64,000 nucleotides of DNA from Macrococcus equipercicus (GCF_004359525.2 NZ_SCWC02000009.1:1-64000), one strand, 5' to 3'. Positions 17,577 through 28,267 are shown, counted from the first letter of the stretch. Notes: generated by a model not told the origin, from the letters alone. Translations and numbers: made by a program.

Positions 17577-17654
17577 ATGAATGATGTTTTGATGAAGTAT
17601 GAGCTTACTGGTGCTGAAGAAGAGTATTTAGAGAAAAATTATAAGTTTAAGTAG
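17577..17654 (+). pseudogene. Short open frame, possible 3' gene remnant
   Basis: Twenty-five codons from an ATG without a convincing SD, reading MNDVLMKYELTGAEEEYLEK then NYKFK and a stop. The same frame is open upstream back through the sucD terminator, and the acidic amphipathic composition looks protein-like. I suspect the end of a gene lost when insertion sequences remodelled this interval. I do not recognise the family. Confidence 0.3.
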
Positions 17655-17683
17655 ATAAATTTATATAAAATGGTGTCATAAAA

Positions 17684-17719
17684 GAAGTGACTTATCTAAA
17701 TTAATAGATAAGCCACTTC
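17684..17719 (+). repeat. Long hairpin beside the IS30 element
   Basis: gaagtgacttatct (17684-17697) and agataagccacttc (17706-17719) pair over 14 positions with a single A-C mismatch, loop aaattaat. No T-run follows in the plus direction. It stands six bases left of the IS30 left inverted repeat. It may be a remnant terminator or the end of a decayed mobile element. Confidence 0.55.
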
Positions 17720-17725
17720 CGCCAA

Positions 17726-18778
17726 TTGTAAAATTAAGCTAGACAACTAAAAAAGCCTTCTGTGCTAAACTCAATATGTATTTCCGAACAAAGAAAACAT
17801 AAGGAGTTAGCACAAATGGCCTATACACATCTTACCACGGATGAACTTGCGCTCATAGAATCATATTACCACCAGAAAATTTCGGGCAGTGAGATTTGCC
17901 GGAGAATTAAGCGTTCAAGACAGACCGTCTATAATGTGATTAATGCATTCAAAGCAGGTATATCTGCACTGGAATTCTATCAGAACTATAAGAAAAGAAA
18001 ATCCCGTTGTGGAAGACATAAAATCGTCCTTCCTAATCGTCAGACCAGTTATATTCGAGAAAGAATAGCCGACGGCTGGACACCTGACACTATCATAGGC
18101 AGGAATGAAGAATCTATCAGCTGCTCTGTTAAAACTCTGTACAGAATGTTCAGGGAAGATATTCTTCCTGTTCAGTCACTTCCGATGAAAGGGAAAAGAA
18201 AACCTAACGGTCATCATGAGAAAAGAGGTCGTCAGACTTTCAAACGTCACATTTCAGAAAGAACAGTTGAATTCCCTGACTTTGATAAAGAGTTCGGTCA
18301 TCTTGAAGGCGATACGATTGTCGGACGTCATCACGGCAGCGCAATCATCACCCTTGTTGAACGTGTTTCCAAGATGATCATCACCCTACGACCGGAAGGT
18401 CGCAAAGCATCTGATATTGAAAAAGCACTGGGCAGCATGTTCTCGGCTTTACCTTATCGTCTCTTTAAATCCATTACATTCGACTGCGGTAAAGAGTTTT
18501 CCAGCTGGAAGTCAATCAGTAACCAACACGATATATCTATCTTTTTTGCTGATCCAGGCACACTTTCGCAGCGTGGTCTTAATGAACATTCAAATGGTAT
18601 GCTTAGAAGAAACGGTCTGGACAAAGATATGGATTTCAACACAGTTACAGACGATTATATTATTCAAGTTGCACATTCCCTCAATAATCGGCCAAGAAAA
18701 TCTCTTGGTTACAGGACACCATTGGAAGTATTTATGAGTTTCATCGAAGATGAGAAGTTGTCTAGCTTATTTTGACAA
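17726..18778 (+). mobile_element. Complete IS30-family insertion sequence
   Basis: The element is bounded by 23-base terminal inverted repeats. The left end begins TTGTAAAATTAAGCTAGACA (17726-17748); the right end, read inward, begins TTGTCAAAATAAGCTAGACA (18778-18756). They differ at two positions. It holds one intact IS30 transposase gene whose stop codon lies inside the right repeat. I see no clear short target duplication at the outer edges. It sits in the sucD-dprA intergenic region and breaks no recognisable gene. Confidence 0.85.
17816..18775 (+). CDS. IS30-family transposase
   Basis: 319 residues from the ATG after taaggagttag; an in-frame ATG-like extension to 17762 is rejected for lack of an SD. 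An N-terminal helix-turn-helix (HLTTDELALIESYY, then SGSEICRRIKRSRQTVYN) is followed by a second DNA-binding region (ADGWTPDTIIGR) and an integrase core. The catalytic triad is visible: D166 in HLEGDTIVG, D223 in ITFDCGKEF and E257 in RGLNEHSNGMLRR. The C-terminus NNRPRKSLGYRTPLEVF is the family hallmark. With intact repeats on both sides, the element could be active. Confidence 0.95.
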   Translation: MAYTHLTTDELALIESYYHQKISGSEICRRIKRSRQTVYNVINAFKAGISALEFYQNYKKRKSRCGRHKIVLPNRQTSYIRERIADGWTPDTIIGRNEESISCSVKTLYRMFREDILPVQSLPMKGKRKPNGHHEKRGRQTFKRHISERTVEFPDFDKEFGHLEGDTIVGRHHGSAIITLVERVSKMIITLRPEGRKASDIEKALGSMFSALPYRLFKSITFDCGKEFSSWKSISNQHDISIFFADPGTLSQRGLNEHSNGMLRRNGLDKDMDFNTVTDDYIIQVAHSLNNRPRKSLGYRTPLEVFMSFIEDEKLSSLF

Positions 18779-18974
18779 ACGAAATGTTATTAATACATTA
18801 TATTTAAAGTATGGATGAGATTTCATAATTAGTTTGATTTTATCCTTATTTTAGTTGAAGTTATGAGAAAAGATGACTATTTCACGTAGAATTTTACAAA
18901 TCTCATTCTAAACAATAATTCTATGTCATTTATTCTTCACAATCAGTGTCTATGCTTAGAGTGAGGTGAAGATA

Positions 18975-19826
18975 ATGGAACAGGATATGATCTTAAAGTT
19001 GATTTATGCAGGCTTTTCAACAGCGCAGCTGCACCGGTTCAAGGAGCGGTTCGGCTGTTTCAACTATATCAGCTTGAAATATGAAGCCCTGCTAAAGGAG
19101 TATCAGGACCCGGCGCTCCGTAAAAAACTCAAGAAACTGCAGACGCTGGATAGTTCAGCGCTTAAAGCAGCACTGCATGACAAAGGGATGACGTTAGTCT
19201 ATTACAATGAAGCGAATTATCCTGCGCTGCTGCGTGAGCTGTATGATTATCCGTGGGTGCTCTTCTGCAGGGGTAATACGGACTATTTAACAGGGCGCTG
19301 CCTTGCCGTGGTCGGCGGCAGGGAGCGGACAGAATATACAACGACTGTACTAACACAGTTTATACCTGAACTGACCCGGCATCAGCTCGTCATAGTGAGC
19401 GGGCTCGCGAAAGGGACGGATTCTGATGCGCATATCATGACGATGAGAAGTAACGGCCGTACAATCGGCGTTCTCGGCTTCGGTCATGACCATCATTACC
19501 CGGAGGAGACCGCCCTCCTCAGAAAGTATATGGAAAGGCAGCATCTTGTCATCAGTGAATATCCGCCGCACGTAAGCCCGCGTGCCTGGCAGTTCCCTGA
19601 ACGCAACCGGATTATCAGCGGGCTCTGTCAGGGCACATTGATCACTGAGGCGAAACGACGCAGCGGCAGTCTGATCACGTGTGACCAGGCACTCGACCAG
19701 AACCGCAACGTCTACTGTCTGCCCGGTCCGATCACAAGTGTTTATTCAGAAGGGTGCAACTTAAGAATTTCAGAAGGCGCAAAAGCCTGTCTGTCGGTAG
19801 CTGACATACTCGAAGATTATCAATAA
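18975..19826 (+). CDS. dprA: DNA-processing protein DprA (Smf)
   Basis: 283 residues. ATG 18975 is preferred to a GTG at 18966 because gaggtga precedes it. The extended Rossmann fold is complete: [76 protein letters not shown] and [16 protein letters not shown]. DprA loads RecA on incoming single-stranded DNA during natural transformation; many non-competent Firmicutes keep it. The C-terminal winged-helix domain of longer homologues is absent, as in staphylococci. The 196 bases upstream, back to IS30, show no gene and no clear promoter. Confidence 0.94.
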   Translation: MEQDMILKLIYAGFSTAQLHRFKERFGCFNYISLKYEALLKEYQDPALRKKLKKLQTLDSSALKAALHDKGMTLVYYNEANYPALLRELYDYPWVLFCRGNTDYLTGRCLAVVGGRERTEYTTTVLTQFIPELTRHQLVIVSGLAKGTDSDAHIMTMRSNGRTIGVLGFGHDHHYPEETALLRKYMERQHLVISEYPPHVSPRAWQFPERNRIISGLCQGTLITEAKRRSGSLITCDQALDQNRNVYCLPGPITSVYSEGCNLRISEGAKACLSVADILEDYQ

Positions 19827-19850
19827 TAAGACAGCTTAAAGATTTTATAA

Positions 19851-19880
19851 TTGACAACTATTTAGCGCTACCGTTATCAT
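19851..19880 (+). promoter_or_regulatory. Predicted SigA promoter of topA
   Basis: -35 TTGACA (19851-19856), 18-base spacer, -10 TATCAT (19875-19880), 44 bases before the TTG start. Confidence 0.65.
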
Positions 19881-19924
19881 TTACACTTGAATACGAAATA
19901 GTAAGAAATGAAGGGGAGATACAA

Positions 19925-21994
19925 TTGGCAGAGAATCTTGTCATTGTTGAATCGCCTGCAAAAGCAAAAACCATTGAAAAATATTTAGGAAAAAAATATA
20001 AGGTTATCGCCTCCATGGGACATGTGCGGGATTTACCGCGCAGTCAGATGGGAATCGACGTTGATAACGATTTTGAGCCGAGATATATTACAATTCGTGG
20101 TAAAGGGCCTGTTGTCCAGGAACTGAAAAAACATGCGAAGAAAGCAAAGCATGTCTTCCTGGCAAGTGACCCGGACCGCGAAGGTGAAGCGATTGCCTGG
20201 CATTTGGCACATTTACTGGATATTGATGAAAACGCAAAGTCACGTGTAGTGTTCAATGAAATTACGAAAGATGCGGTGAAGGAGAGCTTTAAATCACCGC
20301 GCGCCATTCAGCATGAGCTGGTCGATGCACAACAGGCAAGACGTGCACTTGACCGTCTCGTCGGTTATAACATCTCACCCGTGTTATGGAAGAAAGTCAA
20401 AAAAGGTCTGTCAGCCGGCCGCGTGCAGTCAGTGGCGCTTAAACTGATCATCGACCGCGAAGAAGAAATCAATGCCTTCAAGCCGGAAGAGTACTGGACA
20501 ATCGATGGGCTGTTTGAACATCAGGGCGTCACGTTCAAAGCGAAATTCCTGCATGAGAACAACAAACCGACGAAACTAAGAAGCGAGCAGGACGTTAAAG
20601 CGATTGTGAAGCAGTTATCCTCTGATTTATTTGATGTGACAGATGTGTCAAAAAAAGAGAAGCTCAGAAACCCCGCCAATCCTTTTACGACTTCCAGTCT
20701 ACAGCAGGAAGCAGCACGTAAGCTGAACTTCAAGGCCCGCAAGACGATGATGCTTGCACAGCAGCTGTACGAAGGGATCGACCTGAAGAAGCAGGGGACA
20801 GTCGGTCTGATCACTTACATGAGAACGGACTCGACCCGTATTTCTGAGACGGCAAAAACAGAAGCGGCAGGATACATTAAAGACCACTTCGGTGAGCAGT
20901 ATTTATCGAAACGCAAGGCAGCAGGACAGAAAGCGGGTGCGCAGGATGCCCACGAGGCAATCCGGCCGACATCAGCACTGCGCACGCCGAATGATATGAA
21001 AGCTTACTTATCAAGAGACCAGTTAAGACTGTATAAACTTATCTGGGAACGTTTCATGGCAAGTCAGATGGCCGCAGCGGTCATCGATACTGTGGCAGTC
21101 GACTTAGTGCAGGGACCGATCAAGTTCCGGGCGAACGGTCAGACGATCAAGTTCAAAGGATTCATGAGCGTCTACGTCGAAGGTCAGGATGACACGGAGG
21201 ACGAGGGCGAGAACAGGCTGCCTGAACTTGTTGTCGGAGACCGGGTCAAAGCGACGAACATTGACGAAAACCAGCACTTTACACAGCCGCCGCCGCGCTA
21301 TACGGAAGCACGGCTTGTCAAAACGCTTGAAGAAAAAGGGATCGGCCGGCCGTCGACCTACGCACCGACGATTGACACGATCACAAAACGTAATTACGTC
21401 AAGATTGACCAGAAGAAGTTTTATCCGACAGAGCTTGGGCTGATCGTCAACGAATCAGTCAAGGAATACTTCCCTGAAATTGTTGAAGTGGACTTCACGG
21501 CGAACATGGAGGCACTGCTTGACCGCGTGGCGAACGGCGAGATCACCTGGAAGAAAGTCATCGAGACATTCTACGGGGACTTCAAACTGCATGTCGAACG
21601 CGCTGAAGAAGAGATGGAGAAAATTGAGATTAAAGATGAGCCGGCTGGTGAAGACTGTGAGAAATGCGGTTCGCCGATGGTCATCAAGATGGGCCGCTAC
21701 GGTAAATTCATGGCCTGCTCGAACTTTCCGGACTGCCGTAACACGAAAGCCATCGTTAAGTCGATCGGTGTTCCTTGTCCAAAATGTGATGACGGAGAAG
21801 TCGTGGAACGTAAGTCGAAGAAGAACAGAATCTTCTACGGCTGTACTAACTTCCCGGAATGTGATTATATTTCCTGGGATAAACCGGTTGCGCGGAAATG
21901 TCCGAAATGTGAGACACAGCTCGTGGAACGTAAAAAAGGCAAGACTATGCAGGTCGCCTGTCCTTCTTGCGAATACGAGGAAAAAGCACAATAA
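19925..21994 (+). CDS. topA: DNA topoisomerase I
   Basis: 689 residues from a TTG preceded by gaagggga. TOPRIM domain at the N-terminus ([18 protein letters not shown], later [15 protein letters not shown]). The active-site tyrosine is Y298 in [14 protein letters not shown]. Three C-terminal zinc ribbons have CxxC pairs (CEKC..CSNFPDC, CPKC..CTNFPEC, CPKC..CPSC) from about residue 580. It relaxes negative supercoils. It has its own promoter and a strong terminator. The position next to dprA and trmFO is conserved in Bacilli. Confidence 0.97.
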   Translation: MAENLVIVESPAKAKTIEKYLGKKYKVIASMGHVRDLPRSQMGIDVDNDFEPRYITIRGKGPVVQELKKHAKKAKHVFLASDPDREGEAIAWHLAHLLDIDENAKSRVVFNEITKDAVKESFKSPRAIQHELVDAQQARRALDRLVGYNISPVLWKKVKKGLSAGRVQSVALKLIIDREEEINAFKPEEYWTIDGLFEHQGVTFKAKFLHENNKPTKLRSEQDVKAIVKQLSSDLFDVTDVSKKEKLRNPANPFTTSSLQQEAARKLNFKARKTMMLAQQLYEGIDLKKQGTVGLITYMRTDSTRISETAKTEAAGYIKDHFGEQYLSKRKAAGQKAGAQDAHEAIRPTSALRTPNDMKAYLSRDQLRLYKLIWERFMASQMAAAVIDTVAVDLVQGPIKFRANGQTIKFKGFMSVYVEGQDDTEDEGENRLPELVVGDRVKATNIDENQHFTQPPPRYTEARLVKTLEEKGIGRPSTYAPTIDTITKRNYVKIDQKKFYPTELGLIVNESVKEYFPEIVEVDFTANMEALLDRVANGEITWKKVIETFYGDFKLHVERAEEEMEKIEIKDEPAGEDCEKCGSPMVIKMGRYGKFMACSNFPDCRNTKAIVKSIGVPCPKCDDGEVVERKSKKNRIFYGCTNFPECDYISWDKPVARKCPKCETQLVERKKGKTMQVACPSCEYEEKAQ

Positions 21995-21996
21995 AT

Positions 21997-22035
21997 ACAC
22001 CCTCCGGAAGAATATTTCTCTGGAGGGTGTTTTAC
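21997..22035 (+). terminator. Rho-independent terminator of topA
   Basis: Outer stem acaccctcc / ggagggtgt with further pairing inside (agaa/ttct), followed by ttta. Confidence 0.8.
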
Positions 22036-22242
22036 TGCTGTTCTATGACACAGCATGAGTTTCTTCCATTAATATTAGTCAGCTGTTATATAGCGGCGAT
22101 TTTTGGCAGGTTTCACAGGCATAGCCAAAATTATGCGCAGCTGAATAATTCGTATTACGAACGATTCTGCATGATAGTTGTTAATGGTTTATTTAATAGT
22201 CAGAATATATTACAATCATTGAGGATACAAGGAGGAATTATT

Positions 22243-23544
22243 ATGACTACGATTAATGTTATTGGTGCAGGACTTGCTGGTTCTGAAGCTGCTTATCAGC
22301 TGGCGAAGCGCGGCATCAAGGTGAACTTATATGAAATGCGTCCGGTGAAACAGACGCCTGCTCACCATACAGATAAATTTGCAGAGCTTGTCTGCTCAAA
22401 CTCTTTACGAGGAAATGCTCTGACTAACGGTGTCGGTGTACTGAAAGAAGAGATGCGCCGTCTTGATTCGCTGATCATGAAGGCAGCTGACAGCGCAAGC
22501 GTCCCTGCGGGCGGTGCCTTGGCAGTAGACCGCCATGAATTCAGCGGCTATATTACGGATACGCTGAAAAATCACGAGAACATTACAGTGATTAACGAGG
22601 AAATCAATGAAGTGCCGGCAGGTCCGACGATTATCGCAACAGGCCCGCTGACGACTGAGCAGTTATCAAAGAGCATTCAGGAGCTGACCGGTCAAAGTCA
22701 TCTGTACTTTTATGACGCAGCAGCACCGATCGTCGAGAAAGAATCCATCGATATGGACAAAGTATATTTGAAATCCCGCTATGATAAAGGAGAAGCGGCT
22801 TACTTGAACTGCCCGATGACAGAAGAGGAGTTCGACCGCTTCTATGAGGCGCTGACGACTGCTGAAGTCGTGCCGTTGAAAGACTTCGAAAAAGAGATTT
22901 ATTTTGAAGGCTGTATGCCGTTTGAAGAGATGGCCCGCCGCGGCAAGAAGACATTGTTATTCGGCCCGATGAAGCCGGTCGGTCTGGAAGATCCGAAAAC
23001 CGGGAAGCGGCCTTATGCTGTTGTCCAGCTGCGTCAGGATGATGCGGCCGGAACGTTATATAATATTGTCGGCTTCCAGACACACTTAAAGTGGGGCGCC
23101 CAAAAAGAAGTGCTGCGTCTCATTCCGGGTCTGGAAAATGTCGATATCGTCAGATACGGTGTTATGCACCGCAATACATTCATTAACTCACCGACCAACC
23201 TGGAGCAGACGTACCAGTTCAAAGGTAAAGAAGATTTGTTCCTGGCAGGTCAGATGACAGGCGTTGAGGGTTATGTGGAAAGTGCAGCAAGCGGTCTTAT
23301 TGCCGGCATTAACGCCAGCAAGTTACTGTCCGGTGTAACGCCGATCACATTCCCTGAGAAAACCATGATTGGTGCCATGGCGTATTACATCACACATACA
23401 AGCAGTAAGAATTTCCAGCCGATGAATGCGAACTTCGGATTACTGCCACCCCTGGAGAAGAGAATCAAAGACAAAAAAGAACGTTATGAGGCACTCGCTG
23501 CCCGTGCGCTTGACACTTTAGAACAGTTTAAAGTGACATTATAG
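22243..23544 (+). CDS. trmFO: tRNA (uracil54-C5)-methyltransferase TrmFO (folate/FAD-dependent)
   Basis: 433 residues from the ATG after aaggaggaatt. The frame is open further upstream to 21967, but that extension crosses the topA terminator and is rejected. The FAD-binding motif [17 protein letters not shown] is at 8-24. TrmFO signatures follow: [29 protein letters not shown], and [23 protein letters not shown] near the C-terminus. It makes ribothymidine at position 54 of tRNA using methylenetetrahydrofolate. The 207 bases between the topA terminator and this gene hold no other gene that I can support. Confidence 0.96.
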   Translation: MTTINVIGAGLAGSEAAYQLAKRGIKVNLYEMRPVKQTPAHHTDKFAELVCSNSLRGNALTNGVGVLKEEMRRLDSLIMKAADSASVPAGGALAVDRHEFSGYITDTLKNHENITVINEEINEVPAGPTIIATGPLTTEQLSKSIQELTGQSHLYFYDAAAPIVEKESIDMDKVYLKSRYDKGEAAYLNCPMTEEEFDRFYEALTTAEVVPLKDFEKEIYFEGCMPFEEMARRGKKTLLFGPMKPVGLEDPKTGKRPYAVVQLRQDDAAGTLYNIVGFQTHLKWGAQKEVLRLIPGLENVDIVRYGVMHRNTFINSPTNLEQTYQFKGKEDLFLAGQMTGVEGYVESAASGLIAGINASKLLSGVTPITFPEKTMIGAMAYYITHTSSKNFQPMNANFGLLPPLEKRIKDKKERYEALAARALDTLEQFKVTL

Positions 23545-23565
23545 TTATTAGTGTTAAAGAAATTT

Positions 23566-23582
23566 GAATTGTGATACAATTC
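23566..23582 (+). promoter_or_regulatory. Perfect palindrome overlapping the -10 region of the xerC operon
   Basis: GAATTGT-GAT-ACAATTC. It contains an extended -10 (TGATACAAT, with TACAAT at 23575-23580) and ends 21 bases before the xerC GTG. Its dyad form and location suit a repressor operator. I do not recognise the cognate regulator. Confidence 0.45.
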
Positions 23583-23602
23583 AGATAACTGGAGGGGTCG
23601 TC

Positions 23603-24475
23603 GTGCAAAGTCAGATTAACGCGTTCATCGCATACTTGAAGAACGAAAAAAATTTTTCTAGCCACACGCTCACCGCATATAACAATGATGTGCGATCTTT
23701 TATAGACTATTTAAACCGTGAAGGGCTGAATATTGAAACATTCAGCTATCAAAATGCCCGGGGTTATTTAGTCTATTTATATGACCAAAAACTGACGCGT
23801 TCGTCAGTATCGCGGAAAATATCCAGTTTGAAGACATTCTACCGGTTTATACAGCTTGATAAAGACGCCTTGAATCCATTTGATGCACTCGTTCATCCGA
23901 AGAAAGAACAGTATCTGCCGGCATTTTTCTATGAAGAAGAAATGGCTCAGCTGTTTGCGGAAATCGATCAGGGCAAACCACTGCATAAGCGTGACCAGCT
24001 GATACTTGAGCTGCTCTATGCGACGGGTGCACGGGTCTCTGAACTGGTGAACCTGAAACTTCAGGACATTGATGAGGAGATGATGGTCATCAAATTACTC
24101 GGAAAAGGGAATAAGGAGCGGATTGTACCGTTTGGCAGCTTCGCACTGAAAAGTCTGCGTAACTATTTCCCGGTAAGGCAGCAGTATGCGCATGATCATG
24201 ACTATCTGCTTATCAACAGCCGCGGTGAGCCGCTGACGACACGCGGTGTCCGCTATATTCTTGACCAGGTCATCATGCGGGCAGGCAATGTTTCTGAGAT
24301 ACATCCCCATAAGCTGCGCCATACGTTTGCGACGCACCTCCTTAACGAAGGGGCAGACCTCAGGACAGTGCAGGACTTACTGGGACATGTCAACTTATCG
24401 ACGACCGGACGTTATACTCACGTGACAAAGGAACATCTGAGACAGACGTATTTAAATGCACATCCCCGTGCATAA
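23603..24475 (+). CDS. xerC: Tyrosine recombinase XerC
   Basis: 290 residues from GTG 23603, seven bases after ggaggggt; the longer in-frame form lacks an SD. N-terminal SAM-like core-binding domain ([17 protein letters not shown]), then the catalytic domain with R144 (ATGARVSEL), K168, H236/R239 (HPHKLRH), H262 (GHVNL) and nucleophile Y271 (GRYTHV). Together with XerD it resolves chromosome dimers at dif. It heads the xerC-hslV-hslU-codY operon conserved across Bacilli. Confidence 0.95.
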   Translation: MQSQINAFIAYLKNEKNFSSHTLTAYNNDVRSFIDYLNREGLNIETFSYQNARGYLVYLYDQKLTRSSVSRKISSLKTFYRFIQLDKDALNPFDALVHPKKEQYLPAFFYEEEMAQLFAEIDQGKPLHKRDQLILELLYATGARVSELVNLKLQDIDEEMMVIKLLGKGNKERIVPFGSFALKSLRNYFPVRQQYAHDHDYLLINSRGEPLTTRGVRYILDQVIMRAGNVSEIHPHKLRHTFATHLLNEGADLRTVQDLLGHVNLSTTGRYTHVTKEHLRQTYLNAHPRA

Positions 24476-24489
24476 AGGAGAGGTTACAA

Positions 24490-25026
24490 TTGGCAATGCA
24501 TGCAACAACGATATTTGCAGTGAGACATAATGGTCATTCTGCTATGAGTGGTGACGGACAGGTGACGCTCGGCGAACAGGTCATCATGAAAGCGACGGCT
24601 AAGAAAGTCAGACGATTATTTGACGACCAGGTCGTCGCGGGATTTGCCGGCAGCGTCGCCGATGCATTCACATTGTTTGAAAAATTTGAAGCGAAGCTCT
24701 ATGAATATAATGGCAACTTGTCTCGTGCAGCAGTGGAGCTTGCCAAAGAGTGGCGCGGCGATAAAATGCTCCGTCAGCTGGAAGCGATGCTGCTTGTCAT
24801 GAATGACAGTGAACTGCTCCTGGTAAGCGGTACAGGTGAAGTCATTCAGCCGGATGACGACATCATGGCGATCGGCTCAGGCGGCAACTACGCGCTCAGT
24901 GCCGGCCGTGCACTCAAAAAACACGCGCCGCATCTGTCGGCAAAAGAAATTGCACAAGCAAGTCTTGAGACGGCAGCTGATATTTGTGTCTTTACCAATC
25001 ACAATATTATTGTGGAAGAATTATAA
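24490..25026 (+). CDS. hslV: ATP-dependent protease subunit HslV (ClpQ/CodW)
   Basis: 178 residues from a TTG at 24490 (ATG 24496 is an alternative) after ggagagg. A short N-terminal extension, MAMHA, precedes [23 protein letters not shown], so the N-terminal nucleophile would be T6 after processing. This resembles the S. aureus ClpQ form rather than the serine form of B. subtilis. HslV is a double-hexamer peptidase activated by HslU. hslU starts nine bases downstream. Confidence 0.95.
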   Translation: MAMHATTIFAVRHNGHSAMSGDGQVTLGEQVIMKATAKKVRRLFDDQVVAGFAGSVADAFTLFEKFEAKLYEYNGNLSRAAVELAKEWRGDKMLRQLEAMLLVMNDSELLLVSGTGEVIQPDDDIMAIGSGGNYALSAGRALKKHAPHLSAKEIAQASLETAADICVFTNHNIIVEEL

Positions 25027-25035
25027 GGAGGCATC

Positions 25036-26418
25036 ATGAACATTCAGATGAAGATGACGCCAAAAGAAATAGTCAATGAACTGAATCAGCATATTGTCGG
25101 TCAGGCAGAAGCAAAGAAAAAAGTAGCAATCAGTCTGCGCAACCGCTACCGACGGTCACTTCTCGATGAGCAGCTGCAGCAGGAAATCATTCCGAAGAAC
25201 ATGCTCATGATCGGTCCGACGGGTGTCGGCAAGACGGAAATCGCACGGCGGATCGCAAAATTCGTCGGTGCACCCTTTGTTAAAGTCGAAGCGACTAAAT
25301 ATACGGAAGTCGGTTATGTCGGACGCGACGTTGAAAGTATGATCCGTGATTTAGTCGAGAACGGTGTCCGGCTCGTCAAAGAGGAGAAGAAGAAAGAAGT
25401 GCTGGGTGAAGCGGAAAAACAGGCCGAAGAACGACTGGTCAAACTGCTTGTACCGGCCATGAAGAAGAAGCAGGCACAGAGCAATCCTTTGGAGTCACTG
25501 TTCGGCGGTCAGTTCCCGGGCTTCGGTGAGCAGAGCGATGATGAGGAAGTGACAGAAGAAATCAGTTCGAAGCGCCGTGATATCCGGACTAAGCTTGCAG
25601 CACAGCAGCTGGAAAATGAAGAAATCGTCATCAAAGTGGAGCAGGAGCAGCAGGCATTCGGCATACCGGGCATGGAGAACAACATGCAGGACATGCTGAG
25701 CCAGATGATGCCGAAGAAGAAAGTGGAGCGCCGTCTGACGGTCGCAAAAGCTCGTCCGATTCTTATTGACGAGGAAGCATCAAAGCTGATCGACCAGGAA
25801 ACGGTGAATCAGGAAGCGGTACAGCTGACTGAGCAGATGGGGATTGTTTTCATCGATGAAATCGATAAAATCGCAGGCTCCTCAAACAGCGGACCAGACG
25901 TCTCCCGCCAGGGCGTGCAGCGCGACATTCTACCGATTGTGGAAGGCAGTGTCATCCAGACGAAATACGGGGCAGTGAACACGGCGCATATTTTGTTTAT
26001 CGGTGCCGGTGCGTTCCACGTCGCTAAACCGAGCGACCTTATCCCTGAGCTGCAGGGACGTTTCCCGATCAGAGTGGAGCTCGATAAACTGTCCGTCGAA
26101 GACTTCGAGAAAATTCTGCGGGAACCGCGTCTGTCACTCTTGAAGCAGTATGAAAGTCTGCTGGCAACGGAAGATGTGACGATCAGCTTCACAGACGATG
26201 CCATTAAGCGCCTCGCTGAAATTGCTTATGAAGTCAATCAGGAGACGGACAACATCGGGGCAAGACGTCTGCATACAATCCTCGAGAAAATGCTGGAAGA
26301 CTTATTGTTTGAAGCATCCGAAATGCCGAATGCCCATGTCGATATTACAAAGCAGTATGTTGAATTGAAGCTTGGTTCAATAGCAAAAAATAAAAGTTTA
26401 AGTGAATTTATTTTATAA
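25036..26418 (+). CDS. hslU: HslU ATPase subunit (ClpY)
   Basis: 460 residues, SD taaggagg. AAA+ unfoldase: Walker A GPTGVGKT (60-67), pore loop GYVGRDV (93-99), Walker [10 protein letters not shown] (about 271-279), an intermediate domain of roughly residues 110-240 rich in K/E, and a C-terminal HslV-activating tail ending [10 protein letters not shown]. It forms the HslUV protease with the preceding gene. Confidence 0.96.
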   Translation: MNIQMKMTPKEIVNELNQHIVGQAEAKKKVAISLRNRYRRSLLDEQLQQEIIPKNMLMIGPTGVGKTEIARRIAKFVGAPFVKVEATKYTEVGYVGRDVESMIRDLVENGVRLVKEEKKKEVLGEAEKQAEERLVKLLVPAMKKKQAQSNPLESLFGGQFPGFGEQSDDEEVTEEISSKRRDIRTKLAAQQLENEEIVIKVEQEQQAFGIPGMENNMQDMLSQMMPKKKVERRLTVAKARPILIDEEASKLIDQETVNQEAVQLTEQMGIVFIDEIDKIAGSSNSGPDVSRQGVQRDILPIVEGSVIQTKYGAVNTAHILFIGAGAFHVAKPSDLIPELQGRFPIRVELDKLSVEDFEKILREPRLSLLKQYESLLATEDVTISFTDDAIKRLAEIAYEVNQETDNIGARRLHTILEKMLEDLLFEASEMPNAHVDITKQYVELKLGSIAKNKSLSEFIL

Positions 26419-26432
26419 AAAGGAGAATCAAG

Positions 26433-27206
26433 ATGGATTTATTAACGAGAACACGTGAAATCAACACATTATTGCAGGAGCATGAAGGGCTCGCTGTCGA
26501 CTTCAAGGATATGGCTGACCATCTCGGTAAAACGATGCAGTCCAACGTCTTTATCGTCTCAAGAAGAGGGAGAATATTAGGGTTTGGCGTCAACGAACTG
26601 CTGAAGAACGAACGGATTATCAAAATGCTGGAAGAGCGTCAAATCCCTAAAGAGTATACAGACTTATTATCTGAAGTCGAACAGACGGAATCCAATATCC
26701 CGCTGTCTAATCATCTGACCGTCTTCCCGCCGGAAAGTGAAGAGCTGTTCAAAGAAAGTCAGACGACGATTATCCCGATTAAAGGCGGTGGTGACCGTCT
26801 TGGGACATTAGTGCTCGGCCGTGTCGACAATCACTTTGATGATAACGATCTTGTTCTCGGTGAATATGCAGCGACTGTCGTCGGTATGGAGATCTTGAGA
26901 GAGAAGCATACAGAAGTCGAACAGATCGCCCGCGACAGAGCAGCGATTACGATGGCCATCAGTTCATTGTCTTATTCAGAGAAAGAAGCAATCGAACATA
27001 TCTTTGAAGAGCTGAATGCTTCAGAAGGTCTGCTGGTCGCTTCTAAAGTAGCTGACCGCGTCGGTATCACACGTTCAGTCATCGTCAATGCACTGCGTAA
27101 ACTGGAAAGTGCAGGCGTCATTGAATCGCGTTCGTTAGGTATGAAAGGGACGTTCATCAAGATCAAGAAAGAGCAGTTTTTAGAAGAATTGGCGAACAGC
27201 CACTAA
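26433..27206 (+). CDS. codY: GTP-sensing transcriptional pleiotropic repressor CodY
   Basis: 257 residues, SD aaaggag. N-terminal GAF domain binding branched-chain amino acids ([10 protein letters not shown]...[18 protein letters not shown]), conserved [12 protein letters not shown] and [10 protein letters not shown]. The C-terminal winged helix-turn-helix is [20 protein letters not shown] (about 203-222). It is the last gene of the xerC-hslVU-codY operon and closely matches S. aureus CodY throughout. It represses biosynthetic and virulence genes when GTP and isoleucine are plentiful. Confidence 0.98.
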   Translation: MDLLTRTREINTLLQEHEGLAVDFKDMADHLGKTMQSNVFIVSRRGRILGFGVNELLKNERIIKMLEERQIPKEYTDLLSEVEQTESNIPLSNHLTVFPPESEELFKESQTTIIPIKGGGDRLGTLVLGRVDNHFDDNDLVLGEYAATVVGMEILREKHTEVEQIARDRAAITMAISSLSYSEKEAIEHIFEELNASEGLLVASKVADRVGITRSVIVNALRKLESAGVIESRSLGMKGTFIKIKKEQFLEELANSH

Positions 27207-27212
27207 TCATAT

Positions 27213-27249
27213 GAACGAATTGTCCAGCAGCGGGCAGTTCGTTTTTTGT
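27213..27249 (+). terminator. Rho-independent terminator of the xerC-codY operon
   Basis: Stem acgaattgtcc / gggcagttcgt with loop agcagc, followed by tttttt. Confidence 0.85.
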
Positions 27250-27297
27250 GTGATGGCAGCAGTGCTGAAAGATAACGCACTGCAGACGGAATTTTTC

Positions 27298-27326
27298 TTG
27301 TCTTAATCCATGAAATATGGTATATT
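27298..27326 (+). promoter_or_regulatory. Predicted SigA promoter of rpsB
   Basis: -35 TTGTCT (27298-27303), 17-base spacer, -10 TATATT (27321-27326), about 118 bases before rpsB. Confidence 0.6.
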
Positions 27327-27332
27327 AATAAA

Positions 27333-27444
27333 CGGCTTGTAAAAAGCTAATTCACACATTGCAGATAAGTATTTTGATGGGTGCAGCACAGCTGTTGTCA
27401 AAATTGCCTGTAATGGCGGAATAAACCACTAGGAGGAAAATAAA
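27333..27444 (+). ncRNA. Structured 5' leader of rpsB
   Basis: About 110 untranslated bases precede rpsB. They contain a nested stem-loop: outer ATTTTGA (27371-27377) with TCAAAAT (27398-27404), inner cagc / gctg. No T-run follows, so it is not a terminator. A leader of this size before a ribosomal protein gene suggests autoregulation by S2, but I cannot assign it to a named RNA family. Confidence 0.4.
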
Positions 27445-28221
27445 ATGGCAGTTATCTCAATGAAACAATTGTTAGAAGCTGGTGTTCACTTCGGTCATCA
27501 GACACGTCGCTGGAACCCAAAAATGAAGAAATACATTTTCACTGAAAGAAATGGTATCTACATCATCGACCTTCAAAAAACAGTGAAGAAAGTTGAAGAA
27601 GCATACAACTTCATGAAATCTGTTGCTGAAGAAGGCGGTACTGTCTTATTCGTCGGTACTAAAAAACAAGCACAGGAATCAGTTAAAGAAGAAGCTGAAC
27701 GTTCAGGTCAGTTCTACATCAACCAGCGCTGGTTAGGTGGAACTTTAACAAACTACAAAACAATCAACAAACGTGTTAAACGTATTGCTGAAATCGAAAA
27801 AATGGAAGCAGACGGCACTTTCGACGTTCTTCCTAAAAAAGAAGTCGTAGAACTTAAAAAAGAATACGATCGTCTGATCAAATTCTTAGGCGGTATCCGC
27901 GACATGAAATCTATGCCATCAGCAATCTTCGTTGTTGACCCGCGTAAAGAGCGCAACGCAATCGCTGAAGCGAAAAAATTACACATTCCAATCGTCGGTA
28001 TCGTTGATACAAACTGTGATCCAGATGAAATCGACTACGTCATCCCTGCCAACGACGATGCGATTCGTGCCGTTAAATTATTAACTGGTAAAATGGCTGA
28101 CGCTATTTTAGAAGCAAAACAAGGCGTTTCTAACGAAGAAGTGGCTGCAGAGCAGAACATCGATTTAACAGAAGCTCCAGCTGCTGAAGCAACAGAAGCT
28201 GCAGAAACAACTGAAGCTTAA
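27445..28221 (+). CDS. rpsB: 30S ribosomal protein S2
   Basis: 258 residues, SD taggagg. Starts [20 protein letters not shown] and includes [39 protein letters not shown]-type sequence and [20 protein letters not shown]. The C-terminal 30 residues are Ala/Glu/Thr-rich ([10 protein letters not shown]), typical of Bacilli S2. Codon bias is strong. It has its own terminator before tsf. Confidence 0.97.
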   Translation: MAVISMKQLLEAGVHFGHQTRRWNPKMKKYIFTERNGIYIIDLQKTVKKVEEAYNFMKSVAEEGGTVLFVGTKKQAQESVKEEAERSGQFYINQRWLGGTLTNYKTINKRVKRIAEIEKMEADGTFDVLPKKEVVELKKEYDRLIKFLGGIRDMKSMPSAIFVVDPRKERNAIAEAKKLHIPIVGIVDTNCDPDEIDYVIPANDDAIRAVKLLTGKMADAILEAKQGVSNEEVAAEQNIDLTEAPAAEATEAAETTEA

Positions 28222-28233
28222 TTATAGCAAACC

Positions 28234-28267
28234 AGGTGATAAGTTGAATGTCTTATCACCTTTTTTA
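28234..28267 (+). terminator. Rho-independent terminator between rpsB and tsf
   Basis: Stem aggtgataag / cttatcacct, loop ttgaatgt, followed by ttttt. It separates or attenuates tsf relative to rpsB. Confidence 0.88.

Noticed and set aside
18779-18974. Right flank of IS30 checked for a split gene matching the left flank
   Set aside because: AT-rich, no reading frame that continues the 17577-17654 frame; no evidence that the IS interrupts a gene.
21480-22058. 192-residue frame inside and beyond topA (+ strand, other frame)
   Set aside because: Arg/Ser-rich out-of-frame shadow of the zinc-ribbon region of topA.
21967-22242. N-terminal extension of TrmFO by 92 residues
   Set aside because: It crosses the topA terminator; the strong SD at 22228-22235 and the family N-terminus fix the start at 22243.
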